Assembly (NCBI RefSeq): GCF_040892545.1
Contig: NZ_CP156079.1
Coordinates: forward strand, 3,445,501 to 3,509,500
From: Paracidovorax avenae
GTDB lineage: Bacteria > Pseudomonadota > Gammaproteobacteria > Burkholderiales > Burkholderiaceae_C
Direction of reading: 5' to 3'
DNA length: 64,000 bases
The notes beneath the pieces are model-generated. The model did no database searches. It saw only the letters and a program-made list of their open reading frames with translations, and was not told the origin of the DNA. The stretch's first letter is position 1. Each line of letters opens with the position of its first letter. The translations under genes were made by a program, and so were the position numbers. Of the stretch, positions 51,180 through 60,472 are shown one piece after another.

Positions 51180-53698
51180 TGCGCCATTCGTTCCTGCCGC
51201 GCGCACTCCATTCGCTGGCGCGGCACCTGTCGCCGTGGCCCGCCGGCACCCCCGTGCTGATCGCCGGCCTCGCCGCCGCGGCAGGGGCGGTGGCGAGCGC
51301 CCTCGTGGTGAGCATCGGCGACCTGCATGGCACGCTGGCTACCAGCGAGGGCCAGGCCCGCCTGCTCGCCCGGGTGCTGGAAGACCAGACGACGCGCACG
51401 TTCGATTCGGCCGAGATGGTGCTGGCGACCCTGGCGCACGCGCAGGCCACCGAGACCCATGGCGGTGCCGAGGGCCGCGCCGAGGCCGGCCGGGCCATGC
51501 GGCAGGCGCTCACCGCCCTGCCCTTCATCCGCAGCGTTTCGCTGGTGAACGAGCATGGTCGGGTGCTGGCGAGCACCGACTCCGCCGCCACCGGCATGGA
51601 CATCGACCGCAAGCGCCTGGGGCCATGGCAGGAAGCGGGCGGCCAGTACATCGGTCCGCGGCTGCCCGGACGCGGGCTGGAGAGCCTGCAGCGCGGGATG
51701 ACTCCGCCCCCCGCCCCGCCGGGCCTGGCCTTCGTGCCGCTGCTGCACGGATTCCGCGACAACACGGGGGCGCCGATGATGCTGGTGGCGCTGGTCAACC
51801 CGGACGCGCTCTCCAACTTCCAGTACCTGGCACTCGAATCGCTCAGCTACGACGCGGTGATCGCCACGGACGACGGGCGCCTGCTCGCCTCCTCCATCCC
51901 CCTGCCCGCCCCCGGCGCCCGGGACATTGCCTCGCTGCCGGTGTTCACGCGCCTGCTGCCCCTGAGCGAGCACGGCAGCTACATGGGCCCGGGCGTGCAG
52001 GGCCCCGAACGCGTCGTGGCCTACCGCGCCTCCCGCAGCAAGCCGCTGGTGGTCATCGTGGAAGAGCCCGAGCACGAGGTCTTCATGCGCTGGCTGCGCG
52101 AGTCCTACCCCTTCCTGGCCATGGAACTGGGACTGGTGGCGCTGGCGCTGGCGCTCACCTGGATCGCCTGGCGCAGCCTCCGCGCCCGCGAGGCGGCCCG
52201 GGCCGCGGTGGACGCCGCGCAGGACCGCATCGCGCGCAGCGAGCGCGACCTGGCGCTGCTGCTGCGCAGCGTGCAGGAACTGATCTTCCGCACCGACCGC
52301 AATGGCGTGCTCACCTATGTGAATGCCCGCTGGAGCGCGCTCTGGGGGGAGCCGCAGACCTCGGTGATCGGACGGCGGCTGCAGGATCTGGTGGACCCGG
52401 AGGGCCAGGAGCGGGTGGCCGCCATGCTGGATCCGGGCTCCCAGGCCGCGCTGCGCACGCGCCAGCTGCGCGTGCGCTCGCCCCACGGCGACGAACGCGT
52501 GCTCGATGTGGCCGCGGTGCCGCTGCGCGCCGCAGACGGCCAGGTGCTCGCCTTCGCCGGCAGCGCCGTGGACGTGACCGAGCGCGAGCGGGCCGACCAG
52601 CGCCTGCGCGCGCAGCTGGCCTTCCAGAACCTGCTGCTGGAGACCAGTCCCCAGCCGATGCTGCTGACCGACCTGGCGCACCGCGTCGTGCTCGTGAACC
52701 GCGCCTGGGAGCAGGCGATGGGCTGCACGCGGGAGCGCATCGTGGGGGAACGCCGGGCCCTCTACCCGGGCGAGGAAGAGGACAACGCCGCGCTTTCGTC
52801 CGGCGGCGGCACTACGCTGGAGCGCGACCTGCCCTACGGCGACGGCACGCGGCGCGCCACGCGCGTGCTCAAGGCCGCCGTGCACGGGGACCACGGCGAC
52901 GTCACGGGCGTGCTCAGCATCCTGGTGGACATCAGCGAATTCCGCGAGGCCGAGCGCGCCACCCGCGAAGCGCACGACACCGCCGAGGAAGCGGCCCGCA
53001 CGCGTTCCCAGTTCGTGGCCAACATGAGCCATGAACTGCGCACGCCGCTGCAGGCCATCATCGGCTTCGCGGAGCTGGGCTCGGCGCGCAGCCAGGACGA
53101 ACGCCTGGGCGCGATGTTCACCGACATCCACGCCGCCGGCCAGCGCATGCTGGCGCTGGTGAACGATTTGCTCGACGTGGCCAAGATCGAGAGCGACATC
53201 GGCACCATCCACCTGGAGCGCACCGACCTGCGCGGCCACATCCGCACCGTGGCGCGCGAACTCGGCCCCCTGGTCGCGTCGCGCCGGCAGGATCTGCGGA
53301 TCGACCTGCCGCTGCAGCCCCTGGTGGCCCGGGCGGACCCCCGGCGCGTCCAGCAGGTCGTGCGCAACGTGCTGGCCAACGCCATCAAGTTTTCTCCGGA
53401 CGGTTCGTGCATCCAGCTGCGCGCCGGCATGGATGCGGGCGACACCATCTGCATCGAAGTGCAGGACCAGGGCCCCGGCATCCCCCCCGCCGAGCTGGAA
53501 CGCATCTTCGACGCCTTCGCCCAGTCGAGCTTCACGCGCAACCGGTCCGGCGGCACGGGGCTGGGCCTGGCCATCTGCCGCAAGATCGTCGAGGCGCTGG
53601 ATGGCCGCATCCACGCGCGCAACGTGGAAGGCGGCGCCGTCTTCCGCATCGAGCTTCCCGTCCGCGGGCCGGCGGACACCCTGCCCGCGCCCCTCTGA
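51179..53698 (+). CDS. Membrane-bound PAS histidine kinase
   Basis: The product is 839 residues. TM1 is near residues 24-45 and TM2 near 315-335, with a ~270-residue periplasmic sensor between them that looks like a double-CACHE domain (FIRSVSLVNEHGRVLAS, YDAVIATDDGRLLAS). Two PAS domains follow (RTDRNGVLTYVNARWSALWG; MLLTDLAHRVVLVNRAW), then HisKA with phosphoacceptor His618 (NMSHELRTPLQAI), and HATPase_c with NVLANAIKFSPDG, DQGPGIP and GTGLGLAICRKI. There is no receiver of its own. Partners are probably the three receivers encoded next to it. The start overlaps the binding-protein stop (TGATG). Confidence 0.92.
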   Translation: MRHSFLPRALHSLARHLSPWPAGTPVLIAGLAAAAGAVASALVVSIGDLHGTLATSEGQARLLARVLEDQTTRTFDSAEMVLATLAHAQATETHGGAEGRAEAGRAMRQALTALPFIRSVSLVNEHGRVLASTDSAATGMDIDRKRLGPWQEAGGQYIGPRLPGRGLESLQRGMTPPPAPPGLAFVPLLHGFRDNTGAPMMLVALVNPDALSNFQYLALESLSYDAVIATDDGRLLASSIPLPAPGARDIASLPVFTRLLPLSEHGSYMGPGVQGPERVVAYRASRSKPLVVIVEEPEHEVFMRWLRESYPFLAMELGLVALALALTWIAWRSLRAREAARAAVDAAQDRIARSERDLALLLRSVQELIFRTDRNGVLTYVNARWSALWGEPQTSVIGRRLQDLVDPEGQERVAAMLDPGSQAALRTRQLRVRSPHGDERVLDVAAVPLRAADGQVLAFAGSAVDVTERERADQRLRAQLAFQNLLLETSPQPMLLTDLAHRVVLVNRAWEQAMGCTRERIVGERRALYPGEEEDNAALSSGGGTTLERDLPYGDGTRRATRVLKAAVHGDHGDVTGVLSILVDISEFREAERATREAHDTAEEAARTRSQFVANMSHELRTPLQAIIGFAELGSARSQDERLGAMFTDIHAAGQRMLALVNDLLDVAKIESDIGTIHLERTDLRGHIRTVARELGPLVASRRQDLRIDLPLQPLVARADPRRVQQVVRNVLANAIKFSPDGSCIQLRAGMDAGDTICIEVQDQGPGIPPAELERIFDAFAQSSFTRNRSGGTGLGLAICRKIVEALDGRIHARNVEGGAVFRIELPVRGPADTLPAPL

Positions 53699-53759
53699 AC
53701 GCCCCCCGCGAAGTCGGTTATGGTGGAGCGCCACTTACTTCCACCGAGATCCACATCCC

Positions 53760-54041
53760 ATGAAAGCCACCTGGAACGGCGTGGTCGTCGCCGAAAGCGA
53801 CGACACGGTCCTCGTCGAGGGCAACCACTACTTCCCCGAAAGCGCGCTCAAGGCGGAATACTTCACCTTCAGCAACCACCGCACCACCTGCCCCTGGAAA
53901 GGCCAGGCTGCCTACCGTTCGCTGCTGGTGAACGGCGAACTGAATCCGGATGCCGCCTGGACCTACCCCGACCCGCATCCCGAGGCCGAGCAGATCCGCG
54001 GCCGCTTCGCCTTCTGGAAGGGCGTGAAGGTCGAGGCCTGA
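53760..54041 (+). CDS. DUF427 family protein
   Basis: The product is 93 residues from ATG 53760. The whole protein is a single DUF427 domain: MKATWNGVVVAESDDTVLVE, NHYFPESALKAEYF, TTCPWKGQAAY and a C-terminal FAFWKGVKVE. The family forms a small beta-barrel-like fold; its role is unknown. It stands 61 bases after the kinase gene and before the DnaA-box repeat region. Confidence 0.92.
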   Translation: MKATWNGVVVAESDDTVLVEGNHYFPESALKAEYFTFSNHRTTCPWKGQAAYRSLLVNGELNPDAAWTYPDPHPEAEQIRGRFAFWKGVKVEA

Positions 54042-54050
54042 GCGTTCCGC

Positions 54051-54305
54051 GGTTATCCCTGCCCGCACTGGACAATCATGTGGATAACCCGGGAACGACG
54101 CTGTACGGCGATCGCAAGTGCTTGATTTTCCTTGCAAACCCACGCGCTGCCCAAATTTTGTGCAATCCGCTTCCGGCCTGCGCCCGGTTATCCCGCACCG
54201 CATGGGACAACAATGTGGATAACACGGGAGCAGCGCTGTATGGCGATTGCAAGTGATTGATTCACAAGGGATTGATTCCCGTTGCCCAAAAAATGTGCAG
54301 TGGGA
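54051..54305. repeat. Two tandem ~135-base repeats, each with a perfect DnaA box
   Basis: Unit one begins at 54051 and unit two at 54186; both start GGTTATCCC. Each holds TGTGGATAA (54079-54087 and 54214-54222), the exact reverse of the DnaA box TTATCCACA, exactly 135 bases apart. GGTTATCC and GGATAAC flank each unit's first 40 bases as an inverted pair. Both units then share CGCTGTA-GGCGAT-GCAAGTG-TTGATT, and later a GCCCAAA-TGTGCA stretch. The 375-base gap 54042-54416 has no supported gene. Confidence 0.8.
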
Positions 54306-54416
54306 AACCCGCAGGCAGGCCGCCCGCCGGGCTCCTGAAACCATAGCTGCCCACCCCATGGCGCCGCGATCCGCCACCGATTCCATCCTGCCCCGCCAAC
54401 CCGGCGGTTCCTTCCC

Positions 54417-54716
54417 ATGACGTCTCCCGCCCCCACGCCACCGTTCTTCATCGCCCGCGTCGGCAACGACGGCACGCAATGCGATGCCTGGCCCGAGCAG
54501 ACCCTGCTGCAATCCATGGAACAGGGCGGCATCGACTGGCCGAGCTCCTGCCGCAACGGTACCTGCCGCACCTGCATCGGCATGCTTTCCGAAGGCACCG
54601 TGCGCTACGCCATCGAGTGGCCGGGCCTCTCGCGCGAGGAAAAGGCCGAGGGCTGCGTACTGCCCTGCGTGGCCTACCCCACCAGCGACGTGCACCTGGA
54701 GACCTCCGCGGTCTGA
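54417..54716 (+). CDS. 2Fe-2S ferredoxin, plant type
   Basis: The product is 99 residues. It is an electron carrier with a [2Fe-2S] cluster. Cysteines are arranged as SSCRNGTCRTCIGML (C-X4-C-X2-C, about residues 45-53), with the fourth Cys in VLPCVAYP. The fold resembles the ferredoxin domain of oxygenase reductases, here as a separate protein. No redox partner gene is adjacent. It lies 117 bases after the DnaA-box repeats and 113 bases before the DUF2235 gene. Confidence 0.9.
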   Translation: MTSPAPTPPFFIARVGNDGTQCDAWPEQTLLQSMEQGGIDWPSSCRNGTCRTCIGMLSEGTVRYAIEWPGLSREEKAEGCVLPCVAYPTSDVHLETSAV

Positions 54717-54829
54717 GCCTGTCCACGGGCCGACCCACGTGACCCGAGGCGCCCGCCCCCTTGCGGAGCGGCGCCCACCTTCGCCAGAATGGTCCCACCC
54801 TGCGGGGAATAAAAGAGGGAGAGAGGACC

Positions 54830-56530
54830 ATGAACGACACCATCGAGGCGGCGCGCCGGCAAGGCGCCCGCGGCGCTGGCGCGCCCACGCGCGCCGACAT
54901 CCTGCGCGAGTGCGCCGAAGCCGATGCCCTCTGGGCCGCCGCGCCGGGCCGCAACCTCGTGCTGCTCTTCGACGGCACGGGCAACATCCTGGGCAACGAG
55001 CAGGACACCAACGTCGTGAAACTGCTGCGCATGCTGGACAAGGGCGCTGCCGCGCCGGGCGGCGGCCCCGGGCAGCTCGTGTACTACGACCCGGGCGTCG
55101 GCACCGCCAACCTGTTTCCACCGGCCAACGTCGCTGCCCGGCTGCGGCAGGCCGGCGACCGGCTCTCGGGCCTGGCGCTCGGCAGCGGCGTGTTCCACAA
55201 CATCGCGGGCGCCTACGAATTCCTCGCCCGCAACTACCAGGCCGGGGACCGCATCTACCTGCTGGGCTTTTCCCGGGGGGCGTTCACCGCGCGCGCCGTG
55301 GCCGGCATGGTCAACATGTACGGGCTCGTCCATTCGGAAGGCCTGCCCCTGCTGGAGAGCCTGGTGCGCACCTACTTCGCGCCGCCGCAGCGCCGCAACC
55401 CGTCGGGCTCGCGCGATCGCGAGGACTTCGCGCGCGACGTGATCGAGAACTTCTCCCTGGGCCGCATGCCCCTGGTGCATTTCGTGGGCGTCTGGGACAC
55501 CGTCGAATCCATCGGCATCGGGCTGCTGGGCGGGCTGAAGATCACCAACTCGGCCGGCTTCGCCTGCAAGCGCTTCGCCCATGTCCGGCATGCGATGTCG
55601 CTGCACGAGTCGCGCATGCCCTACACGCCCCGGCGCTACGACGATCCGTATTTCTCCGACCGCGAGCACATGCACCGCAGCTTCGCGCAGCGCTGGTTCC
55701 GCGGCGTGCACAGCGACGTGGGCGGCTCCTATGCCCGGGACGGCCTGTCGCGCACCACGCTGCGCTGGATGGCCGACGAGGCCTTCGCGCAGGGCCTGCG
55801 GCTGGACCGCAGCCAGCTGCAGCCCGGCGACCCGCACACGCCCATGCACGACCAGGCCTACGACTGCCCGTACTGGGTCTGGGCCGGGCTGGACGCACGC
55901 GAACGCGAGCCCGACGACACCATCGACGCCAGCGCCCTGCCCATCGCGGCCGCGGTGCCCGCGGAGCACATGCCCCGCACCCAGCCCTGGCGCACCGCGG
56001 GATGGGTGCTGCCGGTGGTGGTCGCGCTGCTGCTCGCTGCCACCACCCTGGCCGGGCGCGGCGCCTGCGCGCTGGACGGCGCCCCGGGCTGGATGCGCGC
56101 CATGCCGTCCCTGACCCAGCTCACCGCGGCCTGGCAGGCGGCCGCGGGCGCGCCCTGCAGCCCCGCCGCGCTGCGCGAGACGCTGGCCTGGGACTGCGCC
56201 TTCGTGCTGGCCTACACCCTGTGGCTGCCCTATCCGGTGGGCTGGGCCCTGCGCCGCCTCGTGGCGCGCGCGGTGCCGCGCGGGTGCCGGCTCGCATGGC
56301 TGCCGCGCCACGCCCACTGGTTCATGGGCCTGCTGGCGGCCACGGACCTGGCGGAGAACTACACGCTGCTGCACGTGGCCGGGGCGCCATGGGGCACTGC
56401 CGCCGCCGTCTTCTGCGCCGCCAAGCTCGCCTGCCTGGCGCTGCTGGCGGCCGTGCTGTGCCAGGGTGCGCTGGCAGGCCCGGAACGCGCGCGCCGGGAC
56501 TCCGCCGCGGGGGCAGGCCGCCTGCACTAA
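54830..56530 (+). CDS. DUF2235 alpha/beta hydrolase-like protein with C-terminal membrane region
   Basis: The product is 566 residues. GAGAGGA precedes ATG 54830. Residues ~42-370 form a DUF2235 domain: [28 protein letters not shown], and the nucleophile elbow [10 protein letters not shown] with Ser148, then [10 protein letters not shown] and [11 protein letters not shown]2235 includes the Tle1 phospholipase effectors of type VI secretion. The last ~190 residues add four or so hydrophobic segments ([18 protein letters not shown] and others), so this form is membrane-bound. No vgrG or immunity gene is nearby, which argues against a secreted toxin. Confidence 0.87.
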   Translation: MNDTIEAARRQGARGAGAPTRADILRECAEADALWAAAPGRNLVLLFDGTGNILGNEQDTNVVKLLRMLDKGAAAPGGGPGQLVYYDPGVGTANLFPPANVAARLRQAGDRLSGLALGSGVFHNIAGAYEFLARNYQAGDRIYLLGFSRGAFTARAVAGMVNMYGLVHSEGLPLLESLVRTYFAPPQRRNPSGSRDREDFARDVIENFSLGRMPLVHFVGVWDTVESIGIGLLGGLKITNSAGFACKRFAHVRHAMSLHESRMPYTPRRYDDPYFSDREHMHRSFAQRWFRGVHSDVGGSYARDGLSRTTLRWMADEAFAQGLRLDRSQLQPGDPHTPMHDQAYDCPYWVWAGLDAREREPDDTIDASALPIAAAVPAEHMPRTQPWRTAGWVLPVVVALLLAATTLAGRGACALDGAPGWMRAMPSLTQLTAAWQAAAGAPCSPAALRETLAWDCAFVLAYTLWLPYPVGWALRRLVARAVPRGCRLAWLPRHAHWFMGLLAATDLAENYTLLHVAGAPWGTAAAVFCAAKLACLALLAAVLCQGALAGPERARRDSAAGAGRLH

Positions 56531-56589
56531 AATCTCCCCTTTCCCGGCGGCGCGGTCCGGCCGCCGCGGACCACCGAAAGCCCGCCCCC

Positions 56590-57711
56590 ATGAACACCCC
56601 CCTCCCCCCCGCGTCCATCTCGCCCGTCGAAGACATCGTGGCGGAGATGCGCGCCGGGCGCATCGTCATCCTCGTGGACGAGGAAGACCGCGAGAACGAA
56701 GGCGACCTGGTCCTGGCTGCCGACCACGTCACCCCCGAAGCGATCAACTTCATGGCGCGTTTCGGCCGCGGCCTCATCTGCCTCACCCTCACCCGCGAGC
56801 GCTGCGAGCTGCTGCGCCTGCCGCCCATGGTGGCGCGCAACGGCACCAAGATGGGCACGGCCTTCACGGCCTCCATCGAGGCCGCCGAGGGCGTGACCAC
56901 CGGCATCTCCGCCGCCGACCGCGCCCGCACCGTGCAGGCCGCCGTGGCACGGGATGCCAAGGCCTCCGACCTGGTGCAGCCCGGCCACATCTTCCCGCTG
57001 CAGGCGGTCGATGGCGGCGTGCTCATGCGCGCCGGCCACACCGAGGCCGGCTGCGACCTGGCCGCCATGGCCGGCTGCAGCCCGTCCGCCGTGATCTGCG
57101 AGGTCATGAAGGACGACGGCACCATGGCCCGCCTGCCCGACCTGCAGCTTTTCGCCGCCGAACACGGCCTGAAGATCGGCACCATCGCCGACCTCATCGA
57201 ATACCGCAGCCGCAACGAAACGCTGGTGCAGAAGGTGGGCACCCGCCCGCTGCAGACGGCGGCCGGCGAATTCATCGCCCATGCCTTCCGCGACGGCCCC
57301 AGCCAGTCCGTCCACATCGCGCTGGTGCGCGGCACCTGGGGCGAGCACGACAGCGTCCCCGTGCGCGTGCACGAGCCCCTGTCCGTGCTGGACGCGCTGG
57401 AGGTCGGCCGCGACATGCACTCCTGGGACCTGGACGCCAGCCTGCGCCACATCGCACAGCACGGCAGCGGCGTCGCCGTGCTGCTGAACTGCGGCGAGAG
57501 CGCCGAGCAGCTGCTGTCCCAGTTCGACGGCACGGCCCGCGCATCGCATGCGCCGGAGCGCGGCCGCATGGACCTGCGTACCTACGGCGTGGGCGCGCAG
57601 ATCCTGCGCGAATGCGGCGTCACGCGCATGCAGCTCATGGGCCAGCAGCGCCGCCTGCCCAGCATGACCGGCTACGGCCTCGAGATCACCGGATACATCC
57701 CCAAGGAATAA
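56590..57711 (+). CDS. ribBA: 3,4-dihydroxy-2-butanone 4-phosphate synthase with degenerate GTP cyclohydrolase II domain
   Basis: The product is 373 residues. The N-terminal ~205 residues are RibB, which converts ribulose 5-phosphate to the four-carbon riboflavin precursor: [16 protein letters not shown] and [13 protein letters not shown] hold the metal and substrate residues. The C-terminal ~165 residues align with RibA in outline, but where functional enzymes have the three zinc-binding cysteines this protein has [18 protein letters not shown] cyclohydrolase II activity is therefore unlikely and must come from a separate gene. ribH follows 8 bases after the stop. No FMN riboswitch pattern is visible in the short 59-base leader. 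Confidence 0.93.
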   Translation: MNTPLPPASISPVEDIVAEMRAGRIVILVDEEDRENEGDLVLAADHVTPEAINFMARFGRGLICLTLTRERCELLRLPPMVARNGTKMGTAFTASIEAAEGVTTGISAADRARTVQAAVARDAKASDLVQPGHIFPLQAVDGGVLMRAGHTEAGCDLAAMAGCSPSAVICEVMKDDGTMARLPDLQLFAAEHGLKIGTIADLIEYRSRNETLVQKVGTRPLQTAAGEFIAHAFRDGPSQSVHIALVRGTWGEHDSVPVRVHEPLSVLDALEVGRDMHSWDLDASLRHIAQHGSGVAVLLNCGESAEQLLSQFDGTARASHAPERGRMDLRTYGVGAQILRECGVTRMQLMGQQRRLPSMTGYGLEITGYIPKE

Positions 57712-57719
57712 GCAACACC

Positions 57720-58184
57720 ATGTTTGGCGCAGACAAAGGAACCGCGGACAGGCTCGACGGCAGGAAACTGCAGATCGGCATCGTGCAGGCCCGTTTCAAC
57801 GAGGGCATCACCGAGGCCCTGGCGGCCGCATGCCGCGAAGAACTGCTCGCCCTGGGCGTGCAGGAAAAGAACATCCGCCACGTGCGCGTGCCCGGCGCCC
57901 TCGAGGTGCCCCTGGCGCTGCAGGCCCTGGCCGAGCAGGACGAATACGACGCGCTCATCGCGCTGGGCTGCATCATTCGCGGCGAGACCTACCACTTCGA
58001 GCTGGTGGCCAACGAGTCCGGTGCCGGCGTGACGCGCGTCTCGCTCGATACCCAGACCCCGATCGCCAATGCCATCCTGACCACCGAGAACCTGGAGCAG
58101 GCCGTCGCCCGCCAGACCGAGAAGGGCCGCGACGCGGCGCGCGTCGCCGTGGAAATGGCGAACCTGCTGGAGGAGCTGTCTTGA
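57720..58184 (+). CDS. ribH: 6,7-dimethyl-8-ribityllumazine synthase
   Basis: The product is 154 residues. It condenses the RibB product with the pyrimidine intermediate to make lumazine, the penultimate step of riboflavin synthesis. Family motifs are [46 protein letters not shown] (active-site His region) and [16 protein letters not shown]. Its stop codon overlaps the TTG start of nusB (TTGA), and GAGGAG inside ribH serves as the nusB ribosome binding site. Confidence 0.95.
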   Translation: MFGADKGTADRLDGRKLQIGIVQARFNEGITEALAAACREELLALGVQEKNIRHVRVPGALEVPLALQALAEQDEYDALIALGCIIRGETYHFELVANESGAGVTRVSLDTQTPIANAILTTENLEQAVARQTEKGRDAARVAVEMANLLEELS

Positions 58185-58741
58185 GCGACGATTCCGCCTC
58201 CACCCCGGCGCCCGGCGGCGCCAAGCGCCCGCCGCGGCAGGCGCGCACCGGCACCACCTCCACGGGCGCGCGCAAGGCCGCGTCCAAGTCGGCGCGCAGC
58301 CGCTCGCGCGCCTTCGCGCTGCAGGCCCTCTACCAGCACATCGTGGGCCGCAACGAGGCCACGGCGATCGACGTGTTCACGCGCGACCTCTCCGGCTTCC
58401 ACAAGGCCGATGCGGCGCACTACGACGCCCTGCTGCACGGCTGCATCGAGAACGCCGACGCGCTGGACGCGCTCATCGCGCCGAAGCTCGACCGCACGCT
58501 GGAAGAAATCTCCCCCATCGAGCACGCGACCATGTGGATCGGCGTGTACGAGTTCCAGCATTGCCTGGACGTGCCGTGGCGCGTGGTCATCAACGAGTGC
58601 GTCGAACTGGCCAAGGAGTTCGGCGGCACCGACGGCCACAAGTACGTGAACGGGGTGCTCAACGGCCTCGCGCCCACGCTGAGGGCGGCCGAGGTCGCCG
58701 CCGACCGCGCGCCCGGCGCCGCGGCGGACCGCACGGACTGA
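58181..58741 (+). CDS. nusB: Transcription antitermination factor NusB
   Basis: The product is 186 residues starting at TTG 58181. The Shine-Dalgarno GAGGAG 58170-58175 and the overlap with the ribH stop decide this start; no in-frame ATG precedes the conserved region. The first ~40 residues are a Pro/Arg/Ser/Lys-rich leader. The NusB core starts at [17 protein letters not shown] and contains [19 protein letters not shown] and [29 protein letters not shown]. It works with NusE/S10 in rRNA antitermination. The ribH-nusB link is widely conserved. Confidence 0.95.
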   Translation: MSDDSASTPAPGGAKRPPRQARTGTTSTGARKAASKSARSRSRAFALQALYQHIVGRNEATAIDVFTRDLSGFHKADAAHYDALLHGCIENADALDALIAPKLDRTLEEISPIEHATMWIGVYEFQHCLDVPWRVVINECVELAKEFGGTDGHKYVNGVLNGLAPTLRAAEVAADRAPGAAADRTD

Positions 58742-58842
58742 GCCCGGGCCGCGCGCCCCGCCCCTTTCGCCCGCCCCCGCTGCCGCCCGTCTCCCCCGGG
58801 AGCGGCACGGCCCCCCTGCCCCCCCTCCGGACACCCCTCCCC

Positions 58843-60027
58843 ATGAAGTTCTCCCGGCGCGCCGAGCGCATCGAACCCTTTTACGTGATGGAGATCGCCA
58901 AGGCCGCGCAGGCCCTGGCCCGCGAGGTGGCCGGCGGCCCGGAGCCGATGATCTTCCTGAACATCGGAGAGCCCGACTTCACCGCCCCGCCGCTGGTGCG
59001 CGAGGCCGCCGACCGCGCCCTGCGCAGCGGCGCCACGCAGTACACCAACGCCCTCGGCCTGGACGCGCTGCGCGAACGCATCAGCGGCTGGTACGCCGAG
59101 CGCTTCGGCGTGGCGGTGCCCGCGCGCCGCATCGTGGTCACGGCGGGCGCCTCCGGCGCCCTGCAGCTCGCCTGCCTGGCACTCATCGAGCAGGGTGACG
59201 AGGTGCTCATGCCGGACCCGAGCTATCCGTGCAACCGCCATTTCGTGAGCGCGGCGGACGGCCGCGCGGTGCTCGTGCCCTCCACCGCCGGGGAGCGCTT
59301 CCAGCTCAGCGCCGACAAGGTCGCCGCGCACTGGGGCCCGAAGACCCGCGGCGTGCTGCTGGCCTCGCCCTCCAACCCCACGGGCACGTCGATCGCGCCC
59401 GATGAACTGCGCCGCATCCACGCCGCCGTGCAGGCACGCGACGGCTTCACCCTCATCGACGAGATCTACCTCGGCCTCTCCTACGAGGAGGCCTTCGGGC
59501 ACACCGCGCTCGCGATCGGCGAGGACATCGTCAGCATCAACAGCTTCAGCAAGTACTTCAACATGACGGGCTGGCGCCTGGGCTGGATGGTCGTGCCCGA
59601 GGCCATGGTCCCGGTCGTGGAGCGGCTGGCGCAGAACCTCTTCATCTGCCCGAGCACCGTGGCGCAGCATGCCGCGCTGGCCTGCTTCGAGCCGGACAGC
59701 ATCGCCGAATACGAGCGCCGCCGCGCGGAGTTCAAGGCCCGCCGCGACTACTTCATTCCCGCGCTCGAATCCCTGGGCCTGTCCGTGCCCGTGCGGCCGG
59801 ACGGCGCGTTCTATGCCTGGGCCGACTGCACCGCCGCCGCCCGGCGCCTGGGCGTGGAAGGCAGCTGGGATTTCGCCCACGAGGTCATGCGCCGCGCCCA
59901 CCTCGCCCTCACGCCCGGGCGCGATTTCGGCAGCCATGCGCCGGAAACCTTCGTGCGCTTTTCCACGGCCAACTCCATGGCGCAGCTGCAGGAAGCCGTG
60001 GCGCGGCTGTCCCGGCTGCTGGCCTGA
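58843..60027 (+). CDS. PLP-dependent aminotransferase, class I/II
   Basis: The product is 394 residues from ATG 58843. It is a fold-type I aminotransferase: NIGEPDF near the N-terminus, GASGALQLACLAL, PDPSYPCNRHF, SPSNPTGT, and the PLP Lys237 in NSFSKYFNMTGWRLGW. The late substrate-carboxylate Arg lies in FVRFSTA. It resembles the aspartate/alanine group ('pyridoxal phosphate-dependent aminotransferase') found next to nusB in related bacteria. The amino donor and acceptor cannot be told. It starts 101 bases after nusB and lies 22 bases before ybgC. Confidence 0.9.
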   Translation: MKFSRRAERIEPFYVMEIAKAAQALAREVAGGPEPMIFLNIGEPDFTAPPLVREAADRALRSGATQYTNALGLDALRERISGWYAERFGVAVPARRIVVTAGASGALQLACLALIEQGDEVLMPDPSYPCNRHFVSAADGRAVLVPSTAGERFQLSADKVAAHWGPKTRGVLLASPSNPTGTSIAPDELRRIHAAVQARDGFTLIDEIYLGLSYEEAFGHTALAIGEDIVSINSFSKYFNMTGWRLGWMVVPEAMVPVVERLAQNLFICPSTVAQHAALACFEPDSIAEYERRRAEFKARRDYFIPALESLGLSVPVRPDGAFYAWADCTAAARRLGVEGSWDFAHEVMRRAHLALTPGRDFGSHAPETFVRFSTANSMAQLQEAVARLSRLLA

Positions 60028-60049
60028 CACGCGGCGCCAGGCACTCCCC

Positions 60050-60472
60050 ATGAGCTTCGAATGGCCCGTGCGCATCTACTGGGAAGACACGGATGCCGGC
60101 GGCATCGTCTTCTACGCCAACTACCTGCGCTTCTTCGAGCGCGCCCGCACCGAATGGCTGCGCTCGCTGGGCGTGGAGCAGCAAAGGCTGCGGGAACTCG
60201 CGGGAGGCATGTTTGTCGTAACCGACGCGCGCGTGCGCTATTTGCGCCCCGCGCGGCTGGACGATGAACTGATTGTTACGGCCGCGCTCGAGGAAAGTGG
60301 AAGGGCATCACTGACAATACGCCAGCGAGCGCTCCTGAAATCGGAGCACGTGACAGAATCGGAGCCTTCGCCCCTGTGCGAGGGCACCGTTCGCATCGGG
60401 TGGGTCGACGCCGCGACGCTGCGCCCCGCCCGGATTCCCGGCCACCTTCTGGAACAACTCTCATCATCATGA
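60050..60472 (+). CDS. ybgC: YbgC-type acyl-CoA thioesterase of the Tol-Pal operon
   Basis: The product is 140 residues. It is a hot-dog fold thioesterase: VRIYWEDTDAGGIVFYANYLRFFERARTEWL (cited as pattern) carries the catalytic Asp, followed by MFVVTDARVRYLRPARLDD. It is the first gene of the ybgC-tolQ-tolR-tolA series; its stop overlaps the tolQ start (ATGA). YbgC acts on acyl-CoA or acyl-ACP and is linked to phospholipid metabolism at the inner membrane. Confidence 0.95.
   Translation: MSFEWPVRIYWEDTDAGGIVFYANYLRFFERARTEWLRSLGVEQQRLRELAGGMFVVTDARVRYLRPARLDDELIVTAALEESGRASLTIRQRALLKSEHVTESEPSPLCEGTVRIGWVDAATLRPARIPGHLLEQLSSS

Noticed and set aside
51050..53734. Long minus-strand frame opposite the histidine kinase
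   Set aside because: The sense frame carries PAS, HisKA and HATPase motifs; the antisense translation is His/Arg/Gln/Ala noise.
54830..56530. Type VI phospholipase effector (Tle1) with immunity partner
   Set aside because: No vgrG, adaptor or immunity-like gene is adjacent and the protein has a C-terminal membrane region.
56531..56589. FMN riboswitch before ribBA
   Set aside because: The gap is only 59 bases, too short for an RFN element, and no conserved stems are visible.
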